The notes beneath the pieces are model-generated. The model was not told the origin of the DNA. It saw nothing but the letters and a program-made list of their open reading frames with translations, and did no database searches. Both the position numbers and the translations under genes were made by a program. Shown piece after piece: positions 11,403-22,532 of a stretch of DNA of 64,000 nt. The stretch covers positions 124,001 to 188,000 of the forward strand of contig JAPEVF010000015.1 of assembly GCA_029747585.1 (NCBI GenBank). The letters run 5' to 3'. Within the stretch, counting starts at the first letter, position 1; the number at the start of each line of letters is the position of its first letter. This stretch comes from Pleurotus djamor (Eukaryota; Basidiomycota; Agaricomycetes; Agaricales; Pleurotaceae).

Positions 11403-12484
11403 ATGTCGAACGCCGAGCCTGCCTATATCGTCGACGACACTGATCCTCGGGTGAAATACTCGTCTGGATGGCACAGGGATGGAGGCCCAAATGAGTATAA
11501 CACCAGCGTGCACGCCACGTCCACTGCTGGCGCATCGTTCACCTTCAAATTCAATGGTATGTCGCCTCGTACATCCTTTTCCTGCTCTATTATTGTGTAC
11601 TCATCACTTCTGGGTCTATTCCTGTGATTAGGCACATCCGTTAAGGTGTTAGGCACTCTTACTCAAGAGGGATTTGCAGGCTCCTTCCCAAACACTTCAT
11701 ATGTCCTCGATGGAACAACACCCATTTCGTTCGCTGGAAAACCTTCACCTCGAGTCCAGTACTCGCAGCTCTTTTACCAATCCCCCGTCGACTTACCCGA
11801 CACCGAACACACTCTCATCGGCACATGTGTCGATCAGGGAAGTCTGGTTTGGATAGACTTCTTCGTCGTGACATCTCCCTCGGCGTCGCTTACGCAGACA
11901 ACGCCCACGCTGTCCGAGTCATATGTCGTTGTGACTACGACAGTCGCGGTCTCCCAAGCAGCTTTGGAAAGTTCTTCGTCATCGAATGACTTCCCTGTTG
12001 GTGCCGTAGTCGGTAGTGTCCTCGGTGGTATCTTCTTAGTTTTAATAGCCATGTCCCTCATTCTATGGTATCGTCGTCGACCGGTTTCAACGACCAGTGA
12101 GTCCAATTCTTTTTCTACAATAATCATGTCTTATGGTACCGCTCAGCCACAGAAATGGCAATGCCGCCACCTTCTTTCACCTCTTCACAACTCGGATCGA
12201 CAGCCAGCCTCCTTGGCCGACCACCCATAAGCGTAAACCTTCCTCCTCCACCGACTTCAGCCTCGTCCATGTACTCCTCCCCTTCGCCGATCGAATTACC
12301 TTCTCTTGGGAGCCCAAGTACTATCAGCATGGCATCCATGCCCAGCACGGTTCCGTCTGGTGCTTCACGAAAAATGCGCACAATGCAGCCCTTACATGTC
12401 CCCGTCTCTCGACATTCTGTCAATTACAGCGGGAGTAGCCTTGAACGGGGTGATTATCCCCCAGCGTATGGGACCGCTTCTTGA
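11403..12484 (+). CDS. Receptor-like single-pass membrane protein C, left copy
   Basis: Three exons, 11403-11556, 11632-12096 and 12147-12484. Module: DDTDPRVKYSSGW, AGASFTFKFNG split by the conserved phase-1 intron, SVKVLGT, TSYVLDGT, YSQLFYQSP, EHTLIGTC and VWIDFFVV. A Ser/Thr-rich stalk and a membrane helix with small-residue spacing (VGAVVGSVLGG, then a leucine-rich stretch) end in WYRRRP. The cytoplasmic tail is about 110 residues, rich in Pro and Ser, and closes with DYPPAYGTAS, a PPxY motif. The second intron sits just after the membrane helix, as in the paralogues. The right-arm copy at 63058-64000 shows the same structure. Function unknown; PPxY suggests recruitment of a WW-domain (Rsp5/Nedd4-type) ubiquitin ligase. 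Confidence 0.82.
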
Positions 12485-12975
12485 TCCTTGCAAGGATCAA
12501 TCTCTCGATTCTTATCCAAACACATTACACATCACTTTCTCTTCGTTCGATTTTCCTTATCTCTTTTGCGCTGCGCCTCGAATCACCTTTTGTGTTTAAT
12601 GGACGATAATGAGACCACGGTTTCAGTCCGTGTAATTTTTTTNTGTGCTGTTCAGAAGTATACCTAGACCACTCCTTCCACGACCTACTCCTACTTACTC
12701 TCATTTACGACATTCGTTCATATATCCCTGTGAAGACAAACCTGTGTAGCCATTCCCATGTTTCTATTGCTGTCCGATACATTCTTTGAATTTATGCGAG
12801 CAATGATGGCTGGGCGCTGCTCCTGCCAATGAAGGGATTGCGTAGGTGTGTCAAGCGAAGGTACATCAAATGCGGAATAAGATACATAATAACGTTACAA
12901 AGTATCCAAGGAAAAAAAAACGCGTACGGGAACGAAGATATGTCATATAATTTATGAATACCAAAACGACAGCGA
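12485..12975. other. Intergenic, shared 3' region of genes C and Mis12
   Basis: Convergent 3' ends. AT-rich, with an N at 12643 after a T run. No gene seen. The right-arm counterpart is 62590-63057. Confidence 0.6.
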
Positions 12976-13912
12976 TCAGTCTAGATTTGCCTTGACGCGG
13001 TCAATCGCAAGTATAGCCGCGCGAAGCTGGTCTGCAGAGCCGACTTCCTGAGTCCGGGCATTTTCCACTTCCAGATTCGAGCGTTGGCCTCCAGAAGTAC
13101 CCCGCTCGTTAGCTCGAGAGAGTAGCTGAGAAACTGCCCAGTTGAGGTACCCGGCTTTGCTGGTTTCCCAGGTGCGTTTCCCGGGGTCGGTGAGACGATA
13201 TTGCGTGAGCGATGCGACGGTGGTTGGGTCGAGGTCTGGTAGGGCAGCAACAGACTTTTGAAGTTCGAGTAGCTGGCTTGGCAGTGTTTCCATCGCGTCG
13301 TATATGGGATCGTGTAGGAAGGATAGTCGTTCTCGGCGCTTTTCTGCACGACGCAGCTCAGCTCTTGAGACGTGAACGGCTTTGGATAAGACTCTGCGCA
13401 GTTGACGACGCTAATGCACCCGCATTCAATGACTATACCAAAGAACTTGAGATAAATTGAACACGTACGTCTTTGAGCTTCAACCGTAGCTCAGTTATTT
13501 GATCCATCAACTCCTTTTCCCTCTCGGGCGTATTCGCCGTCAAGTCAAGCCCCTCCTGATGAGGCAGCACGATAGGTAGGTCTGGCGGTACGGCAAAGAC
13601 ATTTCGCAGTGACCAAGCCTCGAAAAAATCAAAGGCGATATCGGTGTGATATTCTAGCAGCGTTTGGAACGCGACGAGGCCTTGTTCGATCTCTCCAGTT
13701 GGGTCCCAGGATGCATCGCTTGATGAGGTCGGGTCACGGTTGGCACGGTCGTCTGCCCAACGCTGGAGAAACTCCTCCAAGCCGTTGACCGCGTCGGTGA
13801 CGGCGTTGTTGGCGATGTTGATGATGTCGTCGAGCAGGAGCTGGGGTGAGAAACCCAGTGCCTCAGGGAGCAGTAGGGGCGGCGCGGAGGGCGTCGGGCT
13901 TGGCTCAGCCAT
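12976..13912 (-). CDS. MIS12: Kinetochore protein Mis12/Mtw1, left copy
   Basis: Subunit of the MIND/Mis12 complex that links centromeric chromatin to the Ndc80 microtubule-binding complex. Two exons on the minus strand; the intron lies between about 13468 and 13390, and its acceptor is uncertain because several AGs are close together. The N-terminal LPEALGFSPQLLLDDIINIA stretch, with the following NNAVTDAVNGLEEFL, matches the start of the Mis12 family. A coiled-coil-prone region begins at EREKELMDQITELRLKLKD and continues after the intron (AELRRAEKRRERL). The ATG at 13912 is preferred: the frame stays open upstream here to 13996, but the right arm is frame-shifted upstream of this ATG, so the extension is not conserved. 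Transcribed divergently from the M28 peptidase gene, 153 nt away. Confidence 0.85.
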
Positions 13913-14065
13913 GTTTGACGCGCCGTCGAAGACGATAAGGGCGACGATGAGGACGATGAGGAGGCTCAGGTTCGCGGTGGCGCGTTCGTTTCTCACCAGT
14001 TCACGTGACCGATCCGGGATGTGTGCGCAACTGGTCCGTGCGCAATCTCTTATCTCCCTCCCACC

Positions 14066-15927
14066 ATGCGAGTCGCTTCCCTTGGTCTGCTCGTGTCGTC
14101 GTTGACGCCGTCTTTCATCTCGGAGTCGTGTATCTCGAAGAATTTCTATGGTTTATACAACCACGGCGATGGGACGACCAGGAGTATCTACCTCGGCGAC
14201 GCCGACTGCTTTACAACTGCACTCGTCAATGCTGGGGACGTCGTCGGTGCTCATGAGCTCGCAAGCAATGGTGAAAATCGGCTGGTATGGATACACGAAG
14301 AAGCTCTAGACCATACGCTGAAGAAGCACGCGACCATATTTTCGACGGAATTGAGAACTTTCGTCAACCAGTTCATGACGACCGAACGCTCGGACCAAGT
14401 ACCATTTGGAGGCTCGATGCCGATTGACGTACTCTACATATCATCCTCGTCTGCACTTGTCTCTATGGACGGGGAACTTGCGAACCAAGTCGATACGTTC
14501 ATGCCTCCGTCATGGAAGTCTACTCTTCTCCCGAGCAAGCCCATGTCGTATTATCCAGTTCCTGATGAAGCGGTAGAACGGATCAAATCTATTGCTTCGA
14601 TGGTTAAATTCGACCCCGATATCGCCGCCATTGTCAATAGCATATCCATCCCACAAATGCGTGCAGATATCCGGTACCTTACAGGTGAAGATGGCAAGTC
14701 GGGTATCGAATCTCGACATTCGTTTGCAGATGGCAGCAGAGTTGCAGCAGCATGGTTGAAAGAGACGTTCGAAAGTACCGGAGCAACCTGCAAATTCAAA
14801 CAATTCTTAGAGGGATTTGCCCCTGACGTTATATGGTATGAGCATGAACCACCCCCTTGTCACTTTTTCGCCCGGATTCACCTCTTCATATCCAAGTCGT
14901 TATGACGCCACAGTGAACACCACGTCTACCATCGTTCTGGGAGCACACTACGATAGCCGAGGATCTTTTGGAAGCACTCGTGCTCCTGGTGGCGACGATG
15001 ATGGCTCGGGGACTATCTCTCTGCTTTCTATGGCTCGCACCATCCTCCGAGAAGGCTTAAAATTCTCGACCAATGTTGAACTTGTGGCCTTTGCGGGAGA
15101 AGAACAAGGGCTTCTCGGTTCTCGAGCATATGCCCGTGCGTTTTCTTGGCCTCAGTTGCCGATCTTACACTCACGGTGAATATACAGGTCAATTGAGAGA
15201 CGAAGGCGCCAATGTTACATTGATGATCCAAGCTGATATGTTGGCTTATCACGCACCTAATGAGCCGTTGCAACTTGGATTGCCCGACTTGTGAGTCCCC
15301 GCGGACGTCCCTGCGGAAATAACGTCTGAACCTCAGGCATAGAATCGGAACCCCAGAAGTAGCCCAGCTAGTCGCTAACGTATCTGCCATCTATAGTCCC
15401 GAACTCACAGTTGGTTACACTCCGGTAAGCTCGCCCACGGAGTGACGTCGTTCACTTACGCAATTCTGTCCCACTATCCAGGCGTGCTGTAGTGACCACC
15501 AGGCAAGTGCTTATCGTCGATCCTCCTGGTTCATTGAGTTAACACCCCAATACAGTCTTTCCACGAGCAAGGTTTTGCCGCTACCCAAGTCTTTGAGCGC
15601 GCAGGCCCAAGTAAGCATCCGCCATATCAACATTATCTCTTGGATATATCTGACTGATCACTCGAAGTTGCTGATCCCATGTATCACAATAGCGGTGAGG
15701 TCACGTTCGGTCTGCAGCCCATGATCATTAACTCAGGTTCCTTACCCTCTTTAGGTGACCTAAGTGACCGCCCCGGTTATGATTTCGACCAGGTCAAGGC
15801 TATCGCTAAAGTGCAGGTGCGTTGATGTTGTCTTGATCTCGCAGTATACTTAGGATTGCTCTCAACACCTTGATCATCGTCTTAGTTTGCAACGTTACTC
15901 CATGCAGCTGGATACACGAAGAGTTAG
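14066..15927 (+). CDS. M28-family zinc metallo-exopeptidase, left copy
   Basis: Secreted or vacuolar aminopeptidase of the M28 (leucine aminopeptidase/peptide hydrolase) family. Nine exons: 14066-14835, 14897-15135, 15188-15290, 15337-15424, 15482-15502, 15556-15610, 15668-15694, 15755-15816 and 15886-15927. The start MRVASLGLLVSSL opens a short leader. Two-zinc site residues are visible in order: His and Asp of GAHYDSR, the bridging Asp in PGGDDDGSG, the catalytic Glu pair in AGEEQG, an Asp in IQADMLAYH and the late His in SDHQSFHEQGF. Cys-Cys in ACCSDHQ matches the disulfide-bearing loop of fungal members. Exon 5 is 21 nt and is followed by a GC-AG intron (CAG/GCAAGT), conserved in the right arm. 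Exon 7 is 27 nt. Confidence 0.9.
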
Positions 15928-16091
15928 GAAGCTACGCGAACAACCATACTCTATAGATATCCTGAAGCATCTATCATTATAAGTACTAACATTTATGTCA
16001 AGCTCTGTATTCCTTCGCAATCAGGATCCTTCTGTGTCCAACAAACGCCAGGTCACTTCGCATTAGAACTAAGATGCAATAAAGTACAGCA

Positions 16092-17058
16092 TTACAACCG
16101 TTTCCACACCACAATACGCTCTTGCCCAACGTGCGACTCTAGGCTAGCCTCCGGAACCTTATCCACGATCTTCTCCCACCCATCACCCAAAGGCTCCAAA
16201 TAGTGTTCCGGGCGTAAGAAGAATGGAGGACCCGTTGTGGTGTGAGGGATAATTGGGTAGACAATGGTGACCAAGTACCCCCCAGGCTTAATGAGTGAGC
16301 GGACTTTCTGTCCCCATTCGTTTCGTCGGGAGGGTTGGATCGCTACGAAGAATCTGAGAGTGAGGGTGAGTGCTGGTATTCACAGGCGATCAGTGACGAC
16401 TTACGTGAAGTCGTAGATCAGATCGAAACGCTCCTCGGCTGAAACCTCATATGTGAAGAAGTCGCCTTCGAGAAACGTTACTTTCCCTAAAGAGAGCGGA
16501 GGTAGCGAGGCCAAGTAACTAAGCATAACGTGTGTGAGCACATTTTCCCCAAAGTTTCAATGGATCCTTAGGCCTTAAGACTCACTCCTTCCCAGCTTGT
16601 ATACCAGTAGCGGAAATATCCATCGCCAGGGTGTCATTCCCCAGTATTGACGCTATCGCCACTGCGTCATATCCCTGTTGACCAACAATCAACTCAGCAG
16701 GATGCCCACAACTGGCCGAAGGCAGGAGCTAAGATGGTCAAGGAGGCCACTCACTCGACCGCATCCAGGAACCAACGCCCTTCCTCCTTCCTTCACGAAC
16801 GGTACCTCTCCCGACGTCAATAGGTCTCTCAGAGGTGGCTGAATCTCTCCAAAATCCCATAGATAAGACATATCTGCTTTCCTAGCCCTGAGCTTCAGTA
16901 TGTGGGGTTTCTACGCACCCAATAGTTCGGCAGGATACATACCAAGCAGTTTCCCATCCTTCATTTGGGTTATCTGTCAAGATACTCTGTAACTTGACCC
17001 TTGCTGGAGGTGGCTGAGGGACAGAAGGTGCTCGTGGTGCTTCGCCTCCGTTTGCCAT
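16092..17058 (-). CDS. TPMT-like (thiol/thiocyanate) SAM methyltransferase, left copy
   Basis: Class I SAM-dependent methyltransferase of the thiopurine/thiocyanate methyltransferase family, which includes plant HOL halide/thiocyanate methyltransferases. Five exons (four short introns), start at 17058. Motifs in order: NEGWETAW near the N-terminus, YLWDFGEIQPPL, RALVPGCGRGYDAVAIAS (SAM motif I), LAMDIS, FLEGDFF, FDLIYDFTFFVAI and KPGGYLVTIVYPI. Many members methylate small thiols, thiocyanate or halides; the substrate here is not known. A TATA box (GGGTATAAAGG, near 17140-17130) lies about 75 nt before the ATG. The left copy has EASLES where the right has ENSLES near the C-terminus. Confidence 0.9.
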
Positions 17059-17524
17059 TGTGAACTAATATAGAGCGTTGGCGTGGGGTTTGGATCTGGA
17101 GTGCTTCGACCCCTACAACCCCAGATCCACCTTTATACCCTACACGCACCCTCGAGATCAGACCCACATACGAGCTATAACTGCATATGTATCACGATCA
17201 TTTCGGAACCCTCGAGCTTGGTAAGTCGACACGGGGACACTAGCGAGAGGGAAGCCCGACGCGCTCGTTCTCATCGCATCTTCTCCCATGCCTCCGCCCC
17301 TTATAACATACAGGGGTAAAACCCATCCAGGGGTCGGGCCTCAGGCCTCAGGCCTTACTCGAGTGACTCACTCACGCTTGCAAGACGTGGTCCGTCCGAT
17401 ACCATTGGCATACTCCTCTCATCAATCGGCAATCAAAGCTCCACTACTTGCCTCATAGACTGCGCGCTCATGTTTGAGAGGTAATAGCAAACAACAATGT
17501 GTCACATACAACTAGTATATGTAG
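17059..17524. other. Promoter of methyltransferase and downstream region of gene D
   Basis: Contains the methyltransferase TATA box near 17130-17140. No gene seen in the rest; a direct repeat of a CAGGCCT-like motif occurs at about 17341-17355. Confidence 0.55.
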
Positions 17525-18698
17525 TTATGACTGTACAAAGGCAGAGGTTCTTGACGAAAGTCTGCTGGGAATGACGATTGTTGCGCCAGGCGAAGTCCAA
17601 CATTTCTTTGACGGCCGAATGGGAAACGTGATGTAAAAGCATTCGCCAGGGTCGACTGAATAGATGGGTATGGCCATGAGGATGAGACTACGAGCGTCGC
17701 CATGCGAAGGGCGCAAACTTGCCTTATTTCTGCTTCTGACCGCTGATACCTGGTTGGTGTTGCCGGAAACTTGGACATAAGTTGGTGAGGTACTGGCATC
17801 GGCATCGGCATTGGAAAGGGAGGACGAAACGCGACGACTCGTAGGTGGAGACAGACTAGGCGATCCCTCTCTGGTTGGAATGGAGGAAGTCGAGCTCTCT
17901 TCGCTGCCTAGATTTCCCAGGTTGATATCATCGTCGTCGTGAAGGGGAGACGCTGGAAGTGAGCAGCGTCGGCTGAGAGGCAAGGGAACGCAGAGGGGCC
18001 ACTCACGAGACGATGCCAAGTGTCTATATCGTCGGAAACACCACACGAGCACAAAAATCACGACAATGAACACAACTCCGGATATCGAGGCCCCAGCAAT
18101 GGCGCTGGCATCTCCATTCGATGGTGACGTAGCGCCGGCAACGGAGGTGGGTGTATCATGAAGCAGTGTCGCTGTTGACAGATTTGGATGACCAGGAATT
18201 GAAGGCGAAGGGAGTGATTCCACGGTCCCAGAGGAGATGGGGTTTGCCGTTCCAACTTGGAAGTAATCTAGCCAGATACTACCCCCAGCGCACGTCCCAA
18301 CAAGCGCATGTGTCCCATTGGTAAGACCATCCACGCTAAAGAACAATTGGTCACCTTGTGTGATAGTACTATTCTGTTGGATATATGTGCTTGAGAATGA
18401 TCCATCGATAGCGTAGTATGAATGTTGGATGTTCTGGGCCACAGGGTTCGTTGTGCCAAAAACCTTGATTGAGGTCCCTACATTGAGGATATTGCGATTG
18501 AGCGTTGACAAGTTGGCTGCTGAAGTTGAATGTTGACGTACCAGTGAAGGTCAAGGAGAAGTAAGCCCCAGTCGTATTAGTGAAATGGGCTGTATGGTTG
18601 TGTTCGTTGCATGAGCCTTGCCTAACCCAGTTGGTAGTGTAGGCAACAGAAGCATCTGTATCGTCTATTTCATGAATTGTTTGTGGGTCGTTGGGCAT
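17525..18698 (-). CDS. Receptor-like single-pass membrane protein D, left copy
   Basis: Family member with DDTDASVAYTTNW, TGAYFSLTFTG split by the conserved phase-1 intron, TSIKVFGTTN, YYAIDGSF and a WLDYFQVG strand, then a stalk and a membrane helix (ASISGVVFIVVIFVLVW) ending FRRYRH. The ATG at 18698 is chosen because a TATA-like box at 18737-18731 lies only ~35-40 nt upstream, leaving no room for the earlier in-frame ATG. A second intron follows the helix (GTGAGTGG to TTCCAG). The tail is acidic then Ser-rich (DDDDINLGNLGSEESS) and lacks the PPAY ending of its paralogues. The C-terminus is uncertain: this copy reads on to 17525, while the right copy stops 36 codons after a possible GC donor (AAG/GCAAGT). 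A downstream exon ending in a PLPLY-like motif is conceivable but its phase does not fit. Confidence 0.72.
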
Positions 18699-19717
18699 TG
18701 GGATTGAATAGAATTGCACTTGAATTGTGTGTTTTATAATCACTTTCATCAGGGAGATAAAGAGGACCCAAACCACCTAAACATGTAAAGGCAACGTGGA
18801 TGAAGCCGCTCAAGTGTGATATCATCGGAGGCAGCGCTGGTGAGATGGTTGGTAGACACACGTCCGTGGACTCACCTCCCAAAGATGAGTTGGGAAAAAG
18901 CACATAGTGAGTTGACGTTCATACTAGCGACTCACCATGAGTTCATCGGCTTTTATCAATGCATCATGCGTCAGTCGAAAGTAGTATAAGTTCAGAAGAA
19001 CGTACATAGTGAGCTAACGCTCAGATAGGTAGATCAGCGCAACTCGCTAATGTGATGATCGCAATCATGTATGTTGATGAGAGAATGCATTTGAGCCAAT
19101 GAAGATGACATCATGGCTTGTCTTGTGAGCAGCGAAGCATGACGCCGACGGGTGTAGACAGTCAGAGGGGGCTGATCAAAATGCGGCTTATATTTCTGTG
19201 GCAGAGTACTGAGTCCGCGATCGTTCCATAGACAAAAAGACTGGCTGGCGTGTACAAGGTCCAGATTTAGCCTCGCGCCTATCGCTTGGTATCGCGACCT
19301 CGGCCACAAGGACATAATATTTGCGCCTGTGATCAGCTGTGCAAGTTGAGCGAAAGTCGAGCGATGATATGACGGAGACATCTGTGGACTTTCGGAGAGT
19401 AAACGGAATCAAAGATTGAGGAAGTATCGGCAACAGGTAAGACTCGAAAGCAATTGTGTAAATTCAACGCTAATAAGCCCTGTGTAAAAGTGATATGAGA
19501 GATGCGACCAGGAATGAGTAGCATAGGGATAATGTGGCTTACCAGATGGCATCGAAGAGGATACTGTGTTTTTAAAGCTCGTGTAGATAAATACAACCGA
19601 CCACCAAAGATAACGCTTGAGACGGGATGAGCATCCCGGACAAGCCAAAGCCAAAGCCACAACGTCCAACATTAAAAAAAAACCTCATAAATCAAGTAAA
19701 TCGTAACGCGTAACTTC
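18699..19717. other. Intergenic between receptor-like genes D and E
   Basis: Upstream region of gene D with a TATA-like box at 18731-18737 and several near-repeats of a TAGTGAGTT...GACTCACC type (18895-19025). No gene is supported. The right-arm counterpart is 55865-56868. Confidence 0.5.
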
Positions 19718-20891
19718 TTAACCACCATACGCAGGTGGAGGTTGATCCTCCCCAGCTGCCGAATCGCTCCGAGCATACGAGGGATTGGACTGATGTTGTT
19801 GCTGCGTAGGCGTATGCGTAAGGTGAACCGCCCCCTTCGACCCATACCCAGATCCAGTCGTACTCCCCGCCACCGGTGTCGACGCCAACGCCGAGAACGG
19901 TTGGACCTGCGTCTGCAGGCTACTAGCACCCAGCACAGACGGCGCTCCCAGGTTGTTATACGATGTCGACAAGCTGCTTGTATCAAACGACTGTCGCGAC
20001 TCGAGGAATGGCTGAGGACGTGCGTGGTGCATTTCGTTGTCGGTTAGTGGTGTGAACACCGAGACGGATGCAGCAGCGTCCGGTGGGTAATTTGAGGTCG
20101 AATTTGATCTGAGATGCGACTGCGTAAAGGTTGTCTGCGGGCCTGCGTAGTCCATATCTCCACGAGGATCTGTGGGGGATCATTGAACTGAGCGCGACGT
20201 TGGACTAAAATACTACTCACCTGTCGAAGTCGATCGCTTCCTTCGGAACCACCAGAGTAGACCAGCGAGCAGTAAAAGGAATGCTACACCTCCAACAACA
20301 CCTCCGACAATTGCCCCAACATTTGTAGATGATCCCGAGGATGAACCGGCACTATCAGAGCCCGCTGGCGAAGACTCAGTCGCAGAAGGTGTTGTTGACG
20401 TAGATGAGGACGTAATTGTGGGTTGAGGTGGCGATCTAACAGCCAGGAAATCCAAGAAATATCGACTGCCTTCATCGAGGACGGTCACTTGGAGGGTATG
20501 TTCCAAGTTGGGGAGAGTAGGTGATTGATAGAAGAGTTGTTGATAGAGGATGCCACCAGTTCGTGGCCCAGAGAATCGAACGGGGTTCGTTCCATCCAGT
20601 ACGTATGATGAATTCGGAGGGCCGTTAGGTCCTAGGCCGTCAACTGTCCCGAAGACAGATATGGTTGTCCCTTGGGATTTGGAGTATTAGAAACACAAGT
20701 CTCTTGAATCGAAATGGAGGGGAAGAACATACCAACGAAGGTAAACGTAAAAAACGAACCGCAGTCTCAGCAAACGTCGTCGTGCTGTTAAACTCTGCAC
20801 CGATCCCGTGTCGCGACCATCCAGTGGAAAATTGGACGCGAGGGTTGCTGTCGTCGATTAAGAAGGTATCCGGAGAGTTATTCGACGACAT
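19718..20891 (-). pseudogene. Receptor-like membrane protein E, left copy, with a 1-nt frame defect
   Basis: Three exons recognisable by homology: about 20891-20733, then the module/stalk/helix exon, then the tail exon ending at 19718. Module: DDSNPRVQFSTGW, a GTTISVFGTVDG strand, SSYVLDGTNPVRFSG, YQQLFYQSP, EHTLQVTV and SRYFLDFLAV. The helix is glycine-rich (VGAIVGGVVGGVAFLLLL) and is followed by WWFRRKR. The tail ends QPPPAYGG. Exon 1 is 159 nt, but all paralogues have a length leaving phase 1. One base is missing near 20755-20762, within GCGGTTCG or the T6 run, so the strict reading frame is broken before the intron. The same defect is present in the right arm. It is either an ancient lesion or a systematic homopolymer error; if the latter, the gene is intact. 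Confidence 0.7.
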
Positions 20892-21352
20892 TTAATCGAT
20901 CGTCCACGCCGACGCTTGGGGGAGATGTGGGAGAAGGGGGTGTTGCGAGCGAAATGGGAGTTGTGGACAAGCGTCACAGGCCTAGGGCGACGACCCTGGA
21001 TAAAGTTGTTTCAATGGGCCAGAAGTAGGTGACCCTGAAACATATTGACGCGCAGAAGGAGGAGATGGGCATAAGGGGGGTTGCCAATCATGATGCTGAC
21101 AATCAGGATGTTGGTGAGTAGCGCAGAAGAAGAAAAACGTTGATATGAGAACCATGCGAACGTGAAAACGAACAAAATGCCAAAATCAAGTCCGAAAACC
21201 TAGTGTAGAGAAGTGTGATGATAGTGGCTGAGGAGAAGAAATTTACGACAATGGATACAAATGAAGGGCAGTGAAAGAAAGGTAGGATCGACAAAGAACA
21301 CGAAACGAACGAAAGTGTGGCAGATGACGTCAAAACTCTAATTTAAGATTCT
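20892..21352. other. Intergenic between receptor-like genes E and F
   Basis: No gene seen. Contains the leader of gene E and the 3' region of gene F. The counterpart in the right arm is 54227-54690. Confidence 0.55.
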
Positions 21353-22532
21353 CTAACTGGAGTAAGCAGGAGGCGGTTCATTGACATCAACATCAACACC
21401 AACAGAATCTGAAGCAGAAGGGGAAATCAAAGATGGTCGTTGCGGGCGGGTGGGGCGAACCCCACTTTTCAAGTAACGAGTTGTGACTGCGCGGGACGAT
21501 GGCTGGGCGCTGGCGCTCGTCTGCATCGGTGAGGACGGAATCGTCAAGGCGTGGACTGGATGTTGAGAACCTTTCATATTGAGGGCGGAAGGGGGATCAG
21601 TGGGTGGCTGGTTACGCGTTATGAGTTCTGATGTGACTTCTGCGGTGGGAGGGGACGAGCGCGTATCAAGTCGTCCGTTTGATGGGACATTTCGTTCAAC
21701 GTCAAGAGGAGGTTGGAGCGGTGCGACAGTATACCGCAAGCCTTCTGGTCAAGATAAACGCCACTTGGTGAGTTAGAACATCTTTATAGTGTCAAGGACA
21801 TACCTGTCGAGCGAGACCATCTCCGAGAAAGGCAAAGGAGCACCAAGAGGAGAAAAATAAACCCCACACCGCCGACAACACCACCAACAATCGCACCCAC
21901 GTTATTGTGCGGGGTCGCGTTCACCGCATCACCATTCGGATCCGGAAGAGTTGATGCGCTAGGAGCCACAACAAGAGTCGAGGTCGACGACATCACTCGA
22001 CTCGGAGTCGTACTTGATGTCGACCTCGGGGATGCCATCCTGACAGCCAAGAAGTCAAAGAAATACCGACTCCCCTCATCCGCAACCGCGACAACCAACA
22101 CATGCGACGAGTTCTCAAGTACAGGTGACTCATAAAAAANGTTGCTGGTAGAGCACACCACTAGTATTTCTTGCGGTGAACCGGAAGGGCGGTGTATCAT
22201 CGAGTGTATACGTCGAATTGCCAGTGGCTCGTGCGCCGAGACTATCGATCGTTCCGAAAACGTTGATCGAGACACCTACGCAGGTACATGAAGAAAAGAT
22301 GAGTGAGTACAGGAAATGATAGATGATTAATGAACGTGTACTTCCAGGAAAGAGAGAGAGACGTACCAGTGAATGAAAAAGTCCAAGACGCACCAGCCGT
22401 CGTAGCAAACCTAGTGGTACTATTAAACTCTTCATCGACACCTTCATCCGACCAACCGGCAGAATAATGAATCCGTGGGTCCCTGTCGTCCACCACATAG
22501 GTGTCTGCACCTGGGAGGTCGTTCGACGACAT
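21353..22532 (-). CDS. Receptor-like single-pass membrane protein F, left copy
   Basis: Module: DDRDPRIHYSAGW, AGASWTFSFTG with the phase-1 intron, VSINVFGTIDS, STYTLDDTPP, YQQLFYESP, SSHVLVVAVADEG and SRYFFDFLAV. Stalk rich in Ser/Thr, glycine-rich helix (VGAIVGGVVGGVGFIFLLLVLL), then CLSRRWSRS. The second intron follows the helix. The tail is about 130 residues and ends VNEPPPAYSS. An N at 22140 adds a false base; without it the codons read Gln-Gln-Leu-Phe-Tyr-Glu, as in the right copy. Start MSSND at 22532, in line with the right copy. The left copy has Thr-Gly-Asn-Ser where the right has lost two residues, and it lacks an eight-residue tail insertion present on the right. Confidence 0.8.
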
